From: Thermoanaerobaculia bacterium
GTDB lineage: Bacteria; Acidobacteriota; Thermoanaerobaculia; Gp7-AA8
Length of the DNA stretch: 7,058 nt
Direction: 5' to 3'
NCBI GenBank assembly: GCA_023700825.1
Contig: JAMPYE010000218.1
Span: forward strand, 1 to 7,058
Positions 5,067 to 7,058 of the stretch are shown here, piece after piece; positions within the stretch are counted from its first letter, which is position 1, and every line of letters begins with the position of its first letter. A program made the translations under genes and the position numbers. Below the pieces are notes generated by a model. That model saw nothing but the letters and a program-made list of their open reading frames with translations, made no database searches and had not been told where the DNA came from.

Positions 5067-7058
5067 TTACGTCCGGATCCTGAACTTGCGCACTTCCTCG
5101 TCGAGCTCCCGGATCGCGTCACCGAGCAGCGAGACGGTCTCGTTCATCTCGCCCGCCGAGCGGCGGTTGCTCTCGGCGATGTCGCGCACCTGCTCCATCG
5201 TCTTGACGATCTTCTCGCTCTCGGACGCCTGGTCCGCGGTGACGCCGAAGATCTCGTGGACCATGTCGATCATCCGCTCCGCGGCCTTCGAGATCATCAC
5301 CGAGCCCGACTTCTGCTCGACCGTCGCCTGGCGGACGTACTTCGTGACCTCGCGCATCTGCTCGACGGCCTTGAGGATGTGATCGGAGCCGGTCGCCTGC
5401 TGGTTGGTCGCGGCGTTGATCTGCTTGACCATGTCCTGGACGCGCTCGATCGACTTCGCCACCGTCTCGCTTCCCTTGGCCTGCTCCTTCATCGCGCCGG
5501 CGATCTCGCGTCCCATCTGCAGCGACTTCTGCGCCGAGTCGAGAATGCGATTGAGCGCCTTGCCCGCGTCGTTGGCGAGCATCACGCCCCCTTCGACGCT
5601 GCGCGCCCCCGCCGACATCGAGTCGAGCGCGTTCTGGACTTCTTCCTGAACCGCGTGGATCAGCGAGCCGATCTCCTTCGTCGACGTCGCCGTGCGTTCG
5701 GAGAGATCGCGGATCTCCGCCGCGACGACGGAGAATCCCTTCCCGTGCTCCCCCGCCTGCGCGGCGAGAATCGACGCGTTGAGGGCGAGGAGGTTCGTCT
5801 GCTCGGCGATGTCGTCGATGACGTTGAGGATCTTGCCAATCTCCGCGGAGCGGTCACCGAGGCGCGAGACGACGCCGTTCGCGTCGTGGACCGACTTGCG
5901 GATCTGCTCCATCCCTTCCATCGTCTCCCGCACCGCCTTCATGCCCGACTCGGCGGCCTCGGTGACGTTCATCGCCAACTCGTGCGAGCGCGACGCGCTC
6001 CTCTCGACCTGCCCGATCGACGCGCTCATCTCGACCATCGACGCCGAGGTCTCGGTGACGAAGTTCTTGAGAAAGTCGACGTTCTGGTCCACCTCGGTGA
6101 TCGACGAAACCATCTCGTGCGTCGCCGACGCGGTCTCCTCGACCGACTCGAAGAGCGTGTCCGTATGGCGTGTCACCTCTTCCATCGACGCGACCATCTC
6201 GAGAATCGACGACGAGGTCTCTTCGGAGGAGGCCGACAGCGCCTCGACGTTCTCCGAGATCTTGCGGATGCCGCCGTTGAGCTTGTCGATCGACGAATAC
6301 GCTTCGTCGAGCACGGTGCCCTGCTGCTCGACGCGATCGATCACCGTCTGGGAGCGCGAGCCGACCGTGTCGGCCACCGACTTGAGCTTTCCCTGCGACT
6401 GGAGGATCTTCGCGAGCGTCTTCTCGAGGTTCCCCGCCATCGTATTGAACGACTGGCTGAGAACGCCGATCTCGTCGCGCGACTTCACCTCGGCGCGCCG
6501 CGTGAGGTCGCCGCCCGCGACCTGTCCCGCCTGCTCGATGACCTGCAGGATCGGGGTGACGGTCAGCTTCGCGACGAGCGAGGCGAGGATCATCGCGATC
6601 GCGATCGCGCCGAGCGCCACGAGCAGGTTGATCCAGGTCATCTTCCGGAACGCCGCCTGCGCCTCGGAGTTGTTCACGACAAGGCGGAAGCAGCCGCGCG
6701 GCTCCATGCCGGGAGTGATCTCGCGGCTCTCGTAGAACGGGCGCAGGAAGATGCTCCCGCTCTTGCCGCTCTGCAGCGTGACCTCGCGCGCCTGCGGCGC
6801 CGACGGGACCTTGTTGTCGACGCCCGCCGGGAGCTTGCCCTTCTTCGTCGCGGCGAGAATGCTGCCGTCGGTCGCGAGGAAGTCGGCGTACTCGACCGTC
6901 GGATTCTTCTCGAGATCCGCGAGAATCGCCGCGAGATCGTCGACGAGACCGAAGGTGACGTAGTAACCCGACGTCGAGGCGATCGTGTCGGCGATGCTCG
7001 CCCCCTGGTTCGCCGTCTGCTCGTTCATCGTTCCTTGCACGACACGGAGCTGAAACCC
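5067..7058 (-). CDS. Methyl-accepting chemotaxis protein, 5' end outside window
   Basis: Transmembrane chemoreceptor that controls CheA through CheW. The frame is open to the window edge (663 residues visible). A GTG at 7040 and ATG at 7028 exist, but starting there would leave no first transmembrane helix, so the true start is probably upstream. Numbering from the GTG: periplasmic sensor about 1-133, possibly Cache/PAS-like; transmembrane helix 135-157; HAMP about 158-208; coiled-coil signalling hairpin to about 652. The hairpin tip includes IAEQTNLLALNAS (411-423) and GKGFSVVAAE (433-442), diagnostic of MCPs; the stretch reads NASILAAQAGE instead of the common NAAIEAARAGE. Methylation-like EET segments recur at 273, 301 and 329 in register, and four more 28-residue units fill 523-634. 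No CheR-binding pentapeptide is present at the C-terminus. The ligand cannot be inferred. Confidence 0.95.
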   Translation of the reverse strand, partial: GFQLRVVQGTMNEQTANQGASIADTIASTSGYYVTFGLVDDLAAILADLEKNPTVEYADFLATDGSILAATKKGKLPAGVDNKVPSAPQAREVTLQSGKSGSIFLRPFYESREITPGMEPRGCFRLVVNNSEAQAAFRKMTWINLLVALGAIAIAMILASLVAKLTVTPILQVIEQAGQVAGGDLTRRAEVKSRDEIGVLSQSFNTMAGNLEKTLAKILQSQGKLKSVADTVGSRSQTVIDRVEQQGTVLDEAYSSIDKLNGGIRKISENVEALSASSEETSSSILEMVASMEEVTRHTDTLFESVEETASATHEMVSSITEVDQNVDFLKNFVTETSASMVEMSASIGQVERSASRSHELAMNVTEAAESGMKAVRETMEGMEQIRKSVHDANGVVSRLGDRSAEIGKILNVIDDIAEQTNLLALNASILAAQAGEHGKGFSVVAAEIRDLSERTATSTKEIGSLIHAVQEEVQNALDSMSAGARSVEGGVMLANDAGKALNRILDSAQKSLQMGREIAGAMKEQAKGSETVAKSIERVQDMVKQINAATNQQATGSDHILKAVEQMREVTKYVRQATVEQKSGSVMISKAAERMIDMVHEIFGVTADQASESEKIVKTMEQVRDIAESNRRSAGEMNETVSLLGDAIRELDEEVRKFRIRT
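5139..5474 (-). repeat. Four 28-residue coding repeats in receptor C-terminal helix
   Basis: Residues 523-634 of the chemoreceptor (numbered from GTG 7040) divide into four ungapped 28-residue units beginning GSETVAK, GSDHILK, GSVMISK and ESEKIVK, each with hydrophobic heptad positions and, in the first three, a Gln-rich end (NQQAT, VEQKS, ADQAS). Twenty-eight residues is four heptads, as expected for duplication within a coiled coil. The similarity is at protein level; I did not see near-identical DNA copies. Confidence 0.7.
5973..6224 (-). repeat. Three 28-residue coding repeats with methylation-like motifs
   Basis: Residues 273-356 of the chemoreceptor form three in-register 28-residue units beginning EETSSSILEMVAS, EETASATHEMVSS and TETSASMVEMSAS. 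Each resembles the classic methylation helix of E. coli Tsr/Tar (SLEETAASMEQL). A weaker unit may precede them at 245-272. They lie in the N-terminal strand of the signalling hairpin, opposite the C-terminal repeats. Confidence 0.7.

Noticed and set aside
5027..5122. Longer CheW starting at 5122
   Set aside because: The added 32 residues are Arg/Pro/Ser-rich, unlike any CheW N-terminus, and are coded by sequence that overlaps the receptor's 3' end.
5692..6735. 347-codon plus-strand open frame
   Set aside because: Antisense to the chemoreceptor; Ser/Thr/Arg-rich composition mirrors the receptor's coiled-coil codons.
7028..7040. GTG or ATG here as the true chemoreceptor start
   Set aside because: The frame stays open to the window edge, and starting here would remove the first transmembrane helix needed to place the sensor in the periplasm.

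Overview
The window is a GC-rich, densely packed bacterial segment in which every gene I can support lies on the minus strand. Read in the direction of transcription, from high to low coordinates, it encodes: a methyl-accepting chemotaxis protein (5' end outside the window), CheW, the split heptose enzymes RfaE1 and RfaE2, a heptosyltransferase I (WaaC), and the type IV pilus extension ATPase PilB (3' end outside the window). The lipopolysaccharide heptose genes and the type IV pilus ATPase indicate a didermic Gram-negative organism. The PilB sequence resembles deltaproteobacterial/acidobacterial proteins, as I remember those families, so Myxococcota, Desulfobacterota or Acidobacteriota are plausible. 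This placement is weak because no ribosomal or other marker gene is present.

Layout. 7058-5067 is the chemoreceptor, with a periplasmic sensor, one visible transmembrane helix, HAMP, and a very long signalling hairpin built from 28-residue units. 5026-4535 is CheW, 40 bases downstream and probably co-transcribed. 4529-4389 is a noncoding inverted repeat made of degenerate heptamers. 4322-3306 is RfaE1 (heptose 7-phosphate kinase). 3304-3193 is a second heptamer-built inverted repeat that almost exactly fills the gap between RfaE1 and RfaE2. 3187-2705 is RfaE2 (heptose 1-phosphate adenylyltransferase), which overlaps waaC (2708-1704) by four bases. 1703-1569 holds a good sigma70-like promoter and a possible 30-codon leader ORF whose stop overlaps the pilB start. 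1568-1 is pilB.

Function. RfaE1 and RfaE2 carry out the kinase and adenylyltransferase steps of ADP-heptose synthesis (fused as HldE in E. coli). WaaC transfers the heptose to the Kdo of inner-core LPS. The receptor and CheW are two parts of a chemosensory array whose CheA is not in the window. PilB powers pilus extension and carries two N-terminal motifs of the MshEN cyclic-di-GMP binding type.

The genes are recognisable families. The less ordinary features are the two heptamer inverted repeats bracketing rfaE1, the candidate pilB leader/promoter arrangement, and the receptor's long, repetitive signalling domain. I see no defence system, CRISPR array, transposase, tRNA or rRNA.
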